Source of the DNA: Pseudovibrio brasiliensis
GTDB lineage: Bacteria > Pseudomonadota > Alphaproteobacteria > Rhizobiales > Stappiaceae
NCBI RefSeq assembly: GCF_018282095.1
Contig: NZ_CP074127.1
Coordinates: 310,001-374,000, forward strand
Length of the DNA: 64,000 nt
Direction: 5' to 3'
Below, one piece after another: positions 7,901 to 15,528 of this stretch. A program made the translations under genes and the position numbers. Under the pieces are notes generated by a model that ran no database searches, was not told where the DNA came from, and saw only the letters and a program-made list of their open reading frames with translations. How positions within the stretch are numbered: the stretch's first letter is position 1; the number at the start of each line of letters is the position of its first letter.

Positions 7901-10282
7901 GAAGGTGAGATTGCCATTGTCGAGTTCAATCGCACCTGTGCCCAGATCGTCGGAGTCTGCGAAGCCAACTGTACTGTTTTCGTGAACGATCAGACCGCCA
8001 GTGAATGTATTGGCTCCTCGCAAATTGACTGTTCCACCAGAGCCGATAGTGAATGAGCCGGAAGAGCCGCCGCCATCAACGATGTTACCGGTGATGGTGA
8101 CTGCGCGTCCGGACTGCAGGTCAAGTGTACTGTCATCATGAAGCTCAATCGTGTTTGTGATCGTTGTGCTGGCCCCGATGAAAGAGAGATTCCCACTATC
8201 GAGTTCGATGGTGCCAGTACCTAGATCATTAGAATCTGCGAAGCCAACGGTGCTGTTTTCCTGAACGATCAGACCGCCTGAGAATGTGTTGGTGCCTCGC
8301 AGATTGACTGTGCCGCCAGAACCGATGGTCAGCGTGGCGGGGGAGCCACCACCATCAACAACGTTGCCTGTGATGGTGAGCGTGCGCCCGGATTGAACAT
8401 CAAGTGTACCGTCATTGTGCATCTCAAACGTATTTGCGATGGTTGCATCTGAGCCGGAAACATAGCTTAGATCGCCGCCGTAATAGATGATGTTTCCAGT
8501 ACCGATGTTGGCTGCTGCTCCAAACTGGACTGTGCCTTCGGCCAGATCCAATCCACCACTGAAGCTACTGCCAGCTCCACCAAGAACGAGTGTTCCATCA
8601 CCGAACTTTTTCAGGCGACCCGAACCGCTGATATCGTTGCTGACGGTAAGTGTGTCACCGGTCCCGACGGTCATAGAGGATGTGCCATCCAGATCAATGA
8701 GATTGCTGATGGTTGCTGTGGTTCCGTTGAAGGTGAGATTGCCATTGTCCAGCTCAACAGTGCCGCTGCCGAGATCATCGGAATCTGAGAACCCAACCGT
8801 GCTGTTTTCCTGAACCACAAGACCGCCGGAGAAGGTGTTGGTGCCTTGCAAATCAACCGTACCGCCAGAGCCGATGGTCAGCTTGCCGGGTGAACTGCCG
8901 CCATTGACGATGTTGCCTGTGATTGTGAGAGTACGCCCGGACCGCACATCGAGCGTGCCATTGTTGTGCATCTCAAACGTGTTTGAAATAGTTGCGTCAG
9001 CGACTGAAACAAAACTCAGATCTCCACCATAGTAAATGATATTTCCGGTGCCTATGCTCGCGGCTAAATCAAATTGGACTGTACCTGCTGCCAGATCCAA
9101 ACCACCACTGAAGTTGCTCCCGGTTCCGCCTAAAACCAGCAAACCGTTGCCAAGCTTCTTCAATCGGCCACCGCCGCTAATATCATTGCTAATGCCAAGA
9201 GTGTCACCTGTACCTACTTCAACAGAAGAGGTCCCATCCAGATCAATAAGGTTATTGATGACTTCAGTCGTGCCGTTGAAGGTGAGGTGGCCGTTATTGA
9301 GCTCAATCGGGCCACTGCCAAGATTGGAGGCTCTGGAGAAAATAACTTCTGTACTGTCGATATCGGCACCGCCGGTCCAGGTATTATTGCCTGACAGTGT
9401 GGTCGTGCCGTTGCCTTCAAACTTAATTTTGCCGTTGCCGATAATGTCGCCGGCAAGCGTGAGGTCTCCGCTGGAAGTTTCAAATGTGGCGTCATTCACT
9501 GCGCCTACATTTGTAACTTCAATATCACCATCAACCGTTGTGCTGCCTGTTATGACAAAGGTGCCACCAACGAAGTCGAGTTGAGCGTTCCCGACTGCAT
9601 TGGTACCGGTGAAAACGGCGGTCGCGTTTTCCTCAAAGAACATTTTGCCAGAAAACCGGCTGTTATTATTCGTTATCTGAGTGGTGCCGTTTTCAAAAAG
9701 CACTTCGCCTGCACCCGATGAGACTGAGACCAGATCTGCCATAAGATGACTTCCACCGGTGCTCGTGGTGTTAATCACAATCTTGGAGCCGTTCAGCATG
9801 TAAATGTCGTCTACCCTTAGGTAGCCAGCGGCAAGTGCAGCTGCGTTTTCTTCTCCACCAATGTTGATAGTTCCCTGACCTTCCAACACAATGTCGCCAG
9901 TTGGTGCAAAAAGCTGGCCGCTCTCATAGAGGTTTATAGTGCCCTCGTTGAAACCGTTTCCAACTTCTATGAATACGAAATTTCCTGACTGAGTGACTGA
10001 CGCACCCTCATAAACGTTCAGCGTGCCGTTTGCGTTTGCAACACCGATCTCTACCAGTTGCCCGATGGGTACTGTCGTTCCACTGAACACATTCAGTGTT
10101 CCATCAGAGCCGTTTTGGCCAATGCGCAATCCATTTGTGCCATTAATTGTGAAGGGAGGATTGTTGATGGTGCCAGTAATAACTGTCTGAGCGTTCACCC
10201 GTTCCACCTGAAGGCTGAACAGGCAGGCAAACGTGAGACCTGCAAGTGCGGTTGTTCCGAGGAGACGCTCACTGTACCACAT
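4973..10282 (-). CDS. Large type V autotransporter with beta-strand repeats
   Basis: About 1769 aa. I place the start at the ATG at 10282 (MWYSERLLGTTALAG), not at 10369, because GAGGG lies just upstream and the product then begins with a signal peptide ending near RVNA|QTV. The passenger is a long run of Gly/Asn/Thr-rich autotransporter-associated beta-strand repeats (FSGGLDLAEGTVQF, GSGGTVNLRGTNTF types), expected to fold as a beta-helix on the cell surface. About the last 280 residues (from MWGQVYGSWGEFF) form the beta-barrel, which ends ARLFVQY with a terminal aromatic. The passenger could act in adhesion or aggregation, but no catalytic motif was seen. It is transcribed alone. Confidence 0.9.
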   Translation of the reverse strand: MWYSERLLGTTALAGLTFACLFSLQVERVNAQTVITGTINNPPFTINGTNGLRIGQNGSDGTLNVFSGTTVPIGQLVEIGVANANGTLNVYEGASVTQSGNFVFIEVGNGFNEGTINLYESGQLFAPTGDIVLEGQGTINIGGEENAAALAAGYLRVDDIYMLNGSKIVINTTSTGGSHLMADLVSVSSGAGEVLFENGTTQITNNNSRFSGKMFFEENATAVFTGTNAVGNAQLDFVGGTFVITGSTTVDGDIEVTNVGAVNDATFETSSGDLTLAGDIIGNGKIKFEGNGTTTLSGNNTWTGGADIDSTEVIFSRASNLGSGPIELNNGHLTFNGTTEVINNLIDLDGTSSVEVGTGDTLGISNDISGGGRLKKLGNGLLVLGGTGSNFSGGLDLAAGTVQFDLAASIGTGNIIYYGGDLSFVSVADATISNTFEMHNNGTLDVRSGRTLTITGNIVNGGSSPGKLTIGSGGTVDLQGTNTFSGGLVVQENSTVGFSDSDDLGSGTVELDNGNLTFNGTTATISNLIDLDGTSSMTVGTGDTLTVSNDISGSGRLKKFGDGTLVLGGAGSSFSGGLDLAEGTVQFGAAANIGTGNIIYYGGDLSYVSGSDATIANTFEMHNDGTLDVQSGRTLTITGNVVDGGGSPATLTIGSGGTVNLRGTNTFSGGLIVQENSTVGFADSNDLGTGTIELDSGNLSFIGASTTITNTIELHDDSTLDLQSGRAVTITGNIVDGGGSSGSFTIGSGGTVNLRGANTFTGGLIVHENSTVGFADSDDLGTGAIELDNGNLTFIGTTAVINNLIDLDGTSTIEVGSGDILAASNDISGTGRLKKLGDGLLVLAGAGSSFSGGLDLAEGTVQFEAAANIGTGSILYYGGDLSFSSGSDISIANDFEMHNDGTLDVISGRTLTLTGDITDGGSTPGTLTIGSGGTVNLQGNNSFSGGLIVQENSSIEFTDPDRLGLGTTTLSNGNLLYQGTTDVNLSRIAIASGTSNTIDIDDNTVDLEISSNLSGSGNLSIDGGQTATLTGTNSSWTGDLDVTDTELIFNDGANIGNGNVGITLNSSTLTYTGGSTVTINELMFSGAGNVVGTTDVVGQINIMSGLTGSDQVTFTGPGEVNLLGDNSDYSADIEIDSGTVGLEGFSTSAIGSGDVIINGGTLFYLGTGSETVDTTKLQVNSNDNAIDMANAGATLTWTGNASPGGGTFLKNGAGTLILSDGTKSLVSSTINGGTMRIGASSTDSSTLAGSLTVNSDGRLEGYGTASGSVTLNGGIIAPGASFGTITLGSLDATGTGGTLEMEIGSDPVTGMANADQIQILAGGSVDLTGVALDLVNVMGPTPVRIGDEFVIIDNLSTPGTEPPTGTFSSVSHDMFMLDVNVLYGIPGDGNDVAIQFIRSSNNFNGLANTRNEHSVTLALDTINESGDLFTQLAPMNNAQIKALLDPLSGEINASTRAILLADSRFLRQAVNDRLYKAHSAFASEMDDDMVTRTVGDFEMWGQVYGSWGEFFSDGNARTTGRSVGGVLVGVDATYFNMVQLGVVAGFGRTSINISSIDASSDSDSYSVGGYASTNPIDNVKLRGGVAGTWYNIATDRNVALFPEETLSADQFAGSVQVFGELGYTLESTYGNLEPFAGVAYAYLTGPGFNEKGGAAALKADSQSNSLTFLTLGTRGEFDLSNYLYGDTSFVGLAAWQYASAETLDYTQSFIDSGNPFTVASVPIARNVALIETGLQSNLTEHIQLNVNYYGLLSNAAVDHGANARLFVQY
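5000..5110 (-). terminator. C-rich 3' end of autotransporter gene, candidate Rho loading site
   Basis: On the plus strand 4981-5100 holds about 47 G and 21 C, so the transcript is strongly C over G within the last barrel-coding codons. No hairpin with a U-run follows the stop at 4973. It faces the similar C-rich end of the convergent exonuclease gene. Confidence 0.35.
7425..9350 (-). repeat. In-frame tandem repeats of 549, 279, 549 and about 549 nt in the autotransporter
   Basis: The anchor CTGTTTTCSTGAACSA (plus strand) begins at 7425, 7974, 8253 and 8802, giving periods of 549, 279 and 549 nt (183, 93 and 183 codons); a diverged copy starts near 9351. The 279-nt unit lacks an internal 270 nt (90 codons) covering the INNLIDLDG to YYGGDLSF segment, so it looks like a deletion product of a full unit. 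All differences keep the frame, as expected from homologous recombination between units. Copies are close but not identical at DNA level. Confidence 0.85.
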
Positions 10283-10585
10283 TTCAACCCTCACACATTT
10301 GCCAGCAACAGCAGTTCGGAGACAGTTGTTCGGTCGAGCACAGCCGTCACGGAAAACTGCGCAGAGCAAAACGCAGCTTTAGTGTAAGTAATCGCATTAG
10401 TAATCTGTTAAGATTTCTTTGCGCGACACAAGTATGCTGTATTCGACTGAGGAGCTGTGAAGTGATACGTAAAACATTTTTCACAGAACATAGATTAACT
10501 GAATCGAATATATGTATTAATAGAGTTTTTATTTGTTAAATTAGATTTAATTGTGAATTCAATTTATTAATGGTGAAATATACTT

Positions 10586-10610
10586 AATATAAAGCCCGCG
10601 GAGAGGGCTC
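10586..10610 (-). terminator. Weak terminator after Rrf2 regulator gene
   Basis: On the minus strand GAGCCC-TCTCCGC-GGGCTT is followed by TATATT. The short stem (10593-10597 with 10605-10609) lies about 10 bases past the stop of the Rrf2 gene. Confidence 0.45.
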
Positions 10611-10619
10611 GGAATATTT

Positions 10620-11069
10620 CTACTGGTTTTGTTGTGCGACCAAAACATCTGGCACAGGAAGTCCGGTAATTGCGCTTTCAATCGTCATTTCATCAAGGAC
10701 GTCCAGAAATGCGATGGAGGCTCGTTGCATCAGAGGTTTCAGGCGGCAAGAGGGCAGGAAGCAGCACTGGATTTCACCGCACTCGCTCTGACGCAAGCAT
10801 TCAACAACGGCAAAGTCATTCTCAACGGCCCGGACGACATCCCCAACGCTGATGTCCTTTGCCTGGCGGCCAAGCCTAAAGCCACCGCCACGGCCGCGCA
10901 TGGTCTCCAGAATGCCCGCGCGGGAGAGCTGATTGACCAGTTTCATCAGGTGCCCGCGTGAAAAGCCTTGCTGTTGAACCACCTGATCGATGCGTTGAAG
11001 CGCATCTGGTTGCATGGCGCATTGCATCGTGAGTCGTAGAGCAAAATCGCTCGCCTGATTTAATCGCAT
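10620..11069 (-). CDS. nsrR: Rrf2-family Fe-S regulator, NsrR-like
   Basis: 149-aa DNA-binding repressor. An N-terminal winged helix (about 1-75: MRLNQASDFALRL, then GRGGGFRLGR in the wing) is followed by the Fe-S loop VVECLRQSECGEIQCCFLPSC (about 88-108), whose Cys spacing fits NsrR/IscR-type cluster binding. ECL and PSCRLK resemble NsrR, the nitric-oxide sensor, more than IscR. Upstream GGAG sits 8 bases before the ATG. It is divergent from two small membrane-protein genes, with palindromes between (see 11084 and 11129). Rrf2 assignment is firm; NO sensing is inferred. Confidence 0.8.
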   Translation of the reverse strand: MRLNQASDFALRLTMQCAMQPDALQRIDQVVQQQGFSRGHLMKLVNQLSRAGILETMRGRGGGFRLGRQAKDISVGDVVRAVENDFAVVECLRQSECGEIQCCFLPSCRLKPLMQRASIAFLDVLDEMTIESAITGLPVPDVLVAQQNQ

Positions 11070-11083
11070 CGTGAGGCTCCAAA

Positions 11084-11102
11084 GATATATCCACTGTATA
11101 TC
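11084..11102 (-). promoter_or_regulatory. GATATA-N7-TATATC inverted repeat, candidate autoregulatory operator
   Basis: A perfect 6+6 inverted repeat with a 7-nt spacer, ending 15 bases upstream of the Rrf2 start codon and abutting its Shine-Dalgarno region. The position suits autorepression. It is not a textbook NsrR site. Confidence 0.4.
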
Positions 11103-11128
11103 ATATCTCTCAGCGTCTCTGAATACGA

Positions 11129-11149
11129 AAGATATAAAACTTCCATCTT
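11129..11149. promoter_or_regulatory. AAGAT...ATCTT dyad, possible NsrR/Rrf2 site
   Basis: A 21-nt imperfect palindrome (AAGATATAAAA-C-TTCCATCTT, 7 of 10 pairs match) with the AAGAT/ATCTT ends seen in enterobacterial NsrR sites, though with different spacing. Confidence 0.3.
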
Positions 11150-11437
11150 ATTGATATAAAACATAAAAACGCGAGAGTTACATGTTCATTGAGACCAAGA
11201 AGACAATCTCAGAATCTAAAAGATGCAAATCATATATTCCATTTAAGTGGTGATGTGATAAAGATATATATGAAATAGATATTAAAGAATCGCGGTGGAG
11301 CAGCTCGCGATGTACAGCACGTGTCGTGATCTTTTCTGTTCTCAAACTCCCAGGAAAAGCGGCGCGTGCTGTGCTGCTCAGCATGCTCTCACACCCTCAG
11401 CTCCACGCGAGTTTCTGCAAATGTTTGGAGATAAGCC

Positions 11438-11659
11438 ATGTTGCCCGCAATTGTCTTAGTGGCCGAAGGTCTCGTCGTTCTCTGGTTCCTGCTGTTTCTG
11501 ATAATGATCACCAGCACCTATCTGGATGGAAAGGACTACGGAACCGCAATCAGGACCAGCGTTGAAATGGCTTTCCTCAAGCACATCCGCAATTTTGTTG
11601 TTCTCGGCATCTCAACAGCCTGTCTCTTCACCCTCGCCGAAGCCTTTGAACTCGTCTGA
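11438..11659 (+). CDS. 73-aa inner-membrane protein, unknown
   Basis: MLPAIVLVAEGLVVLWFLLF begins a hydrophobic helix (about 1-25), followed by a short polar loop (STYLDGKDYGTAIRTSVEM) and a second helix (about 48-66: FVVLGISTACLFTLAEAF). It is probably a two-helix protein of the cytoplasmic membrane. GGAGATAAGCC precedes the ATG at good spacing. It lies divergent from an NsrR-like regulator and 20 bases before another tiny membrane ORF, so a role in the response that regulator governs is plausible. No family is recognised. Confidence 0.7.
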   Translation: MLPAIVLVAEGLVVLWFLLFLIMITSTYLDGKDYGTAIRTSVEMAFLKHIRNFVVLGISTACLFTLAEAFELV

Positions 11660-11679
11660 CAACAAAAATGGAGAGTCCC

Positions 11680-11772
11680 ATGAAACTCTACCCCTACCTC
11701 CCCGCCATCTTCATCTGGGCCCTAGTCCCAGCCCCCCTCTGGATCTGGCTCTGCGTCTCCTGGTTTGTCTGA
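11680..11772 (+). CDS. 30-aa Trp-rich single-helix membrane micropeptide (putative)
   Basis: Starts MKLYPYLPAIFIWALVPAPL and ends WLCVSWFV: one hydrophobic helix with four Trp in 30 residues, preceded by GGAGAG seven bases before the ATG. It follows the 73-aa gene by 20 bases and would be co-transcribed. The size and Trp content recall small accessory subunits such as CydX, but no homology is claimed. Caveat: the stretch is C-rich (28 C, 12 G in 11701-11760), which can itself create open frames rich in Pro and Leu. Confidence 0.5.
   Translation: MKLYPYLPAIFIWALVPAPLWIWLCVSWFV
11701..11772 (+). terminator. C-rich end of the small-membrane-protein unit, candidate Rho loading site
   Basis: 28 C against 12 G in 11701-11760 on the transcript strand, no hairpin terminator, and a convergent gene ending 15 bases downstream. 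Confidence 0.35.
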
Positions 11773-11786
11773 GAGGTGAGGGGGGA

Positions 11787-13514
11787 TTAACTCCTCACCT
11801 CAAACTCCGAACTCGCTATCCCCTTCTCACCTGGCTTGCACGTGAACAGCCCGCCGGAGAGGGGGGCTTCGGCTAGGGTGGCGGCTGGGAGGCGAGTGCG
11901 GGCGCTGGTGATGTAGAGGGTGTCGAGGTTTTCTCCGCCGAAGGTGACGCTGGTTGGGCGTGGGACGGGGAGATCGATCACGCGATCTAACGTTCCATCC
12001 GGCAGGTAGCGGTTGACGCGCCAGCCGTCCCAGATGGCGACCCAGACGCCGCCCTGATCATCCACTGTCAGGCCATCGGGACGGCCTTCGCTTTCTGGGA
12101 TCGTTGCGAAGATGCGCTTGTTGGTGAGAGTGCCGATGCCCGGCTCGGTATCGTAGGCGTAGATGACGCCCAGGACCGTATCGACAAAGTAGAACACTCT
12201 GGAATCCGGGCTCCAGCCCAGACCGTTGGAAACGGCGATGCCGGTTTCCTTGACGGTGAAGTTGCCGTCATTGGTGACGCGGTAAAGACCGCCTGTTGGC
12301 TGGCTTGCGTCGAGCCGCATGGAGCCAACCCACACAGCACCGCCCGGGCCAACTTTGGCATCGTTGAGGCGGTTGCCGGTGACATCCCGTTCCGGATGCA
12401 TGAAGGGGGTCAGCTGAGCGCTAGCAAAATCCAGCCATTCCAAGCCATCCTGCGTGGCCAGCAGCAAGCGGCCATCGTTGGTTGGCATCACAGCACTGAC
12501 CAGTTTACCGACATCACAGCTGTCATTGGAGCCGGTTTCAGGATCAAACCGGCAAACGCTTGGCTTAAGAATATCGACCCAGTACAGCTTGTTTTCGCCG
12601 CTGTGCCAGACCGGGGACTCGCCCAGTTGTGCGCCCCATGGCAGCACGCATTCCAATGGCTTGGCCATGTTCGCTCTGTTTGTTCTTGGTCTTGGCTGGG
12701 AGCTGATGGCAACGGCACCGGCCACACCGGTAATACGGCGGGCAGCAGCCATCAGTTCGCGTCCAATCGGGTGGATCTGGCCTTCTGTCATGCGCGAGGA
12801 TGGCCCGAGGACGGCCAATGCGCCAACGGGCTGTCCGTCCTTACCCGTGATCGCCACTGCAACGGAGTTCACGCCTGCAAAATGCTCTTCCAGTGAGATG
12901 GCATAGCCGCGGGCTCTGATCAGGGTGAGATCTGCTTGCAGTTGTTCCTTGCTGGTGATCGTCTGATCAGTGAAGGAGTGCAGGCTCATATTCTGCAGCA
13001 ATCTGCGCAAGGTGGTTGGATCCTGAAAAGCCAGAAGCGCTTTGCCGGCTGCTGTTGCGTGGGCCGGTACTTTCTGGCCTACATCCACACGCACGGCGAG
13101 GCCCTGACCGGATCGCTCTTCCAGATAGAGCACGCGGTCTTCATCCAATCGGCACAGGGTGACAGTTTCCTGAAGATCATCAGAAAGACGCTGCAGCTCA
13201 GACCCTGCCACGGAGGACAGGTCGAACGTGTCCCAAACCTTGTGGGAGAGCTCCATGAAGCGCGGGCCGAGGGTGTAGATACCCTTGCCCTCATCTTGCC
13301 GAACAAGACCGAAGGCAATGAGTGTTTTCAGGATGCGGGCAAAGGTGGGTTTTGGCAGACCAGAGAGTTTGAGCAGCTCAGAAAAACGATGCGGCTCATC
13401 CGCATCGGCGATGATATCAAGCAGGGTCAGGCCTTTGGCCAGCGCTGCGGCACCCGTTGGCACTTTGGCTTTGGTATCACGGTCTTCTTTGACTGTTTCA
13501 CCCTGCATCATCAA
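11787..13514 (-). CDS. IclR-type regulator fused to SMP-30/gluconolactonase domain
   Basis: 575 aa, about twice a normal IclR. Residues 1-95 form an IclR winged helix (ALAKGLTLLDIIADADEPHR, FSELLKLSGLPKPTFARIL) and about 100-265 the IclR effector domain (GKALLAF, EEHFAGVNSVAVAI, GALAVLGPSSRM). After a short linker (SSQPRPRTNRANMAK), residues 285-575 are a complete SMP-30 beta-propeller. Its metal and catalytic positions appear intact: Glu in LGESPVWH, Asn in NRLNDAKVGP, Asn in VSNGLGWSPD and Asp in EGRPDGLTVDD. It is the last gene of the sugar-acid operon, where a lactonase is expected. The frame is continuous, so this is not a misread pair. It may act as regulator, lactonase or both. Confidence 0.88.
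   Translation of the reverse strand: MMMQGETVKEDRDTKAKVPTGAAALAKGLTLLDIIADADEPHRFSELLKLSGLPKPTFARILKTLIAFGLVRQDEGKGIYTLGPRFMELSHKVWDTFDLSSVAGSELQRLSDDLQETVTLCRLDEDRVLYLEERSGQGLAVRVDVGQKVPAHATAAGKALLAFQDPTTLRRLLQNMSLHSFTDQTITSKEQLQADLTLIRARGYAISLEEHFAGVNSVAVAITGKDGQPVGALAVLGPSSRMTEGQIHPIGRELMAAARRITGVAGAVAISSQPRPRTNRANMAKPLECVLPWGAQLGESPVWHSGENKLYWVDILKPSVCRFDPETGSNDSCDVGKLVSAVMPTNDGRLLLATQDGLEWLDFASAQLTPFMHPERDVTGNRLNDAKVGPGGAVWVGSMRLDASQPTGGLYRVTNDGNFTVKETGIAVSNGLGWSPDSRVFYFVDTVLGVIYAYDTEPGIGTLTNKRIFATIPESEGRPDGLTVDDQGGVWVAIWDGWRVNRYLPDGTLDRVIDLPVPRPTSVTFGGENLDTLYITSARTRLPAATLAEAPLSGGLFTCKPGEKGIASSEFEVRS
11870..11960 (-). terminator. C-rich 3' end of IclR-SMP-30 gene, candidate Rho loading site
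   Basis: Plus strand 11881-11940 holds about 29 G and 12 C, so the minus-strand transcript is C over G near its end. No hairpin terminator is seen after the stop at 11787. Confidence 0.35.
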
Positions 13515-13609
13515 TCACGATCCCCGAACCTGCTGCACTCTGTCGAAGTTTGCCACTATCTTACAAACAAGCGACCGACTCTGCATCCCAGAGCCGGTCA
13601 CTCTCCCTA

Positions 13610-14932
13610 TCAACGACTGCTTACACCTGCAACCAAATCTGGCAATGTCAGTGTTATTGCCGGGAAGAAGGTGATCACAATTAGTGTAATCACAATAGGT
13701 AGATAGAACGGCATCATGGCCTTGACCAATTTGCCATAGCTGATCTTGGCAATGTCCATCATGATGAACAGGATCACGCCAAATGGTGGGGAGACCGCAC
13801 CGATCAGCAAGTTGAAGATCATCATCACGCCGAACTGGGTGGTGTCCATGCCGATGTGCTCGATGAGTGGCAGCAGGGTTGGCACACCGATCAGCAGAAT
13901 CGCAGTGGTTTCCATGAAGAGCCCGGCTACCAGCAGCATCAGGTTGATCATCAGCAACAGTACAATTGGGTTGTCTGAGATGGACAGCAGAGCTGTTTGC
14001 AGCGTTTCCGGCACGTTGAGCACGGAGATCAACCAGGAGATTGGGGCTGCACAGCCGATGATGAACACCATGGCACCGATGGTGAAGGTGGTGGCCCGCA
14101 TGGCATCCAGAACATCTTTGAAAGACATCTCACGGGAGAGCGCTCCAAGCGCCATGGCGTAAACGGTGACGATTGCGCCTAGCTCGGTTGGGGTTGCCAC
14201 ACCAAGCAGCAGGCCGGACACCAACAGGATTGGAGCCAGAAGACCCGGCAAAGCGCGCCATCCCGCAACAACCACTTCGCGGAAGGTGGCCCGCGGGGCA
14301 ACAGGTGAGTGCACCTTGCCGGAGACAGCCATGAAGTAGATGAGCACCATCAGAACGAAGCCGAGGAACAGGCCCGGCACGATGCCAGCCAGGAACAGGC
14401 GGGCGATGGATTCACCGGACAGCACGGCGTAAATCACCATGATCACACTTGGTGGGATGATCGGGCCAATGATGGAGGAAGCCGCAGTAACGGCAGCGCT
14501 GAAGGGCTTTTCAAAGCCGGCGTCTTTCATGGCCTTGATTTCGATGGTGCCAAGGCCAGCAGCATCGGCCTGTGCCACGCCGGACATGCCGGAAAAGACG
14601 ATGGAGGCCAGAATGTTTACGTGCGCAAGGCCGCCGTGAATATGGGCCACCAGCGTCTTGGCAAAGGCGAAGATCCTATCTGCAATGCCTGAGACGTTGA
14701 GCAGGTTGCCCGCAAAGACGAACAGTGGGATTGCAAGCAGTGGGAAGCTTTCCAGCGATGGCGTGACGCGCTGTGCAATGATCTTCAGACCCACGGCAGA
14801 GAACAGCGGTGAAGCGCCGGTGACCTGCTGGATGACGATGAAGATGACGGAGGCTGCCAGCATGGCGAACGGCACCGGCATGCGTAGAAAGATTAGGCCA
14901 AACAAGAGGCCGAGCAGAAGAAGTGCTTCCAT
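13610..14932 (-). CDS. dctM: TRAP transporter large permease (DctM), sugar-acid cluster
   Basis: 440-aa inner-membrane protein of the tripartite ATP-independent periplasmic transporters, moving an organic acid with Na+. It is hydrophobic throughout with about 12 helices; IVFSGMSGVAQADAAGLGTI and SSIIGPIIPPSVIMVIY are DctM hallmarks. The start lies 2 bases after the DctQ stop. With DctQ and DctP it forms a whole transporter. The substrate is inferred from the dehydratase, lactonase and aldolase around it: an aldonate or uronate-like acid. Confidence 0.92.
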   Translation of the reverse strand: MEALLLLGLLFGLIFLRMPVPFAMLAASVIFIVIQQVTGASPLFSAVGLKIIAQRVTPSLESFPLLAIPLFVFAGNLLNVSGIADRIFAFAKTLVAHIHGGLAHVNILASIVFSGMSGVAQADAAGLGTIEIKAMKDAGFEKPFSAAVTAASSIIGPIIPPSVIMVIYAVLSGESIARLFLAGIVPGLFLGFVLMVLIYFMAVSGKVHSPVAPRATFREVVVAGWRALPGLLAPILLVSGLLLGVATPTELGAIVTVYAMALGALSREMSFKDVLDAMRATTFTIGAMVFIIGCAAPISWLISVLNVPETLQTALLSISDNPIVLLLMINLMLLVAGLFMETTAILLIGVPTLLPLIEHIGMDTTQFGVMMIFNLLIGAVSPPFGVILFIMMDIAKISYGKLVKAMMPFYLPIVITLIVITFFPAITLTLPDLVAGVSSR

Positions 14933-14934
14933 GA

Positions 14935-15426
14935 TCAGACCAGAGCCTCCTGCTCGTCTTTGCGCTCAAAGATCACGTCATAAGCCAGCGACAGGATGAT
15001 CGAGGAGAAGCAGTAGATAAGTGGAATGGAGTTGTAGAATGCGACCGGGAAGTTGAACGGCAGGGAGATGGTGGTACGGCGCATCTCAACCTTCAGAACC
15101 GGATTAACGTGCAGCAGAATGACGACGAGCGTTGCAATCGTCACCAGCGCCATGATCACGCCCAGTGCTTTGGAGAGTGACCCTTGCGGGAAAAGGTCTA
15201 CCAGAATATGGCGCTTTTCCTTGGTTGCCACGGCGGCAGCCAGCATGGTCAGCAGAATAAAGGCGATTGTTACGATCTCTTCCATCCAGGCAATGGGAGA
15301 GTCAAAAACGTACCGCAGGATGATCTGGAAAGAGATGGTTCCTACGATCATGGCAATCAGAGCCATACATAGTGCCATTTCTATCTTCCCGAGAACCGTC
15401 ACAACGGTCTTCAAGAAACTTTTCAT
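14935..15426 (-). CDS. dctQ: TRAP transporter small permease (DctQ), sugar-acid cluster
   Basis: 163 aa with four membrane helices (about 13-37, 45-68, 86-108 and 127-150). FQIILRYVFDSPIAWMEEI is the conserved DctQ region after helix 1. It is the partner of the DctM encoded 2 bases downstream. It is separated from dctP by a 100-base gap with a GC-rich hairpin. Confidence 0.9.
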   Translation of the reverse strand: MKSFLKTVVTVLGKIEMALCMALIAMIVGTISFQIILRYVFDSPIAWMEEIVTIAFILLTMLAAAVATKEKRHILVDLFPQGSLSKALGVIMALVTIATLVVILLHVNPVLKVEMRRTTISLPFNFPVAFYNSIPLIYCFSSIILSLAYDVIFERKDEQEALV

Positions 15427-15474
15427 CGAAAAGCCCTCTTAATGCGGCTTGGACCGCGATTGATTAGAGGAGAA

Positions 15475-15492
15475 GCGCGGGCAGCCCCGCGC
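15475..15492 (-). other. Intercistronic hairpin between dctP and dctQ
   Basis: GCGCGGG (15475-15481) pairs with CCCGCGC (15486-15492). Hairpins occur at the same point, just after dctP, in all three TRAP operons of the window. A role in letting the binding protein exceed the permease is inferred. Confidence 0.5.
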
Positions 15493-15528
15493 CTCACAAC
15501 AGCTTTGGTGTCCGGTCAGAGGCCGGGC

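Larger units (their letters stand above)
11070..11437. other. Divergent regulatory region between Rrf2 gene and small membrane genes
   Basis: 368 bases, AT-rich, no convincing gene. It holds several AAAGATATA-type elements (near 11081, 11128 and 11259) and two imperfect or perfect inverted repeats listed separately. GGAG ahead of 11438 gives a clear ribosome site for the small gene downstream. Confidence 0.5.

Noticed and set aside
7440-9584. Repeated plus-strand frames with Pro/Ser-rich products, and a possible CRISPR-like array
   Set aside because: They are the complement of the autotransporter repeats. The repeat units are 279-549 nt and in frame, not short direct repeats with unique spacers.
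10282-10369. Longer N-terminus for the autotransporter
   Set aside because: The extra 29 residues would precede the signal peptide and have no ribosome site; the ATG at 10282 does.
11680-11772. Treating the 30-aa ORF as a CydX homologue
   Set aside because: Only size and Trp content agree; no oxidase genes are nearby and no alignment is evident.
12396-12906. Plus-strand frames of 150-166 codons opposite the IclR-SMP-30 gene
   Set aside because: Considered as evidence for a split between regulator and lactonase; the minus-strand frame is continuous with clear domains on both sides, so no frameshift is implied.
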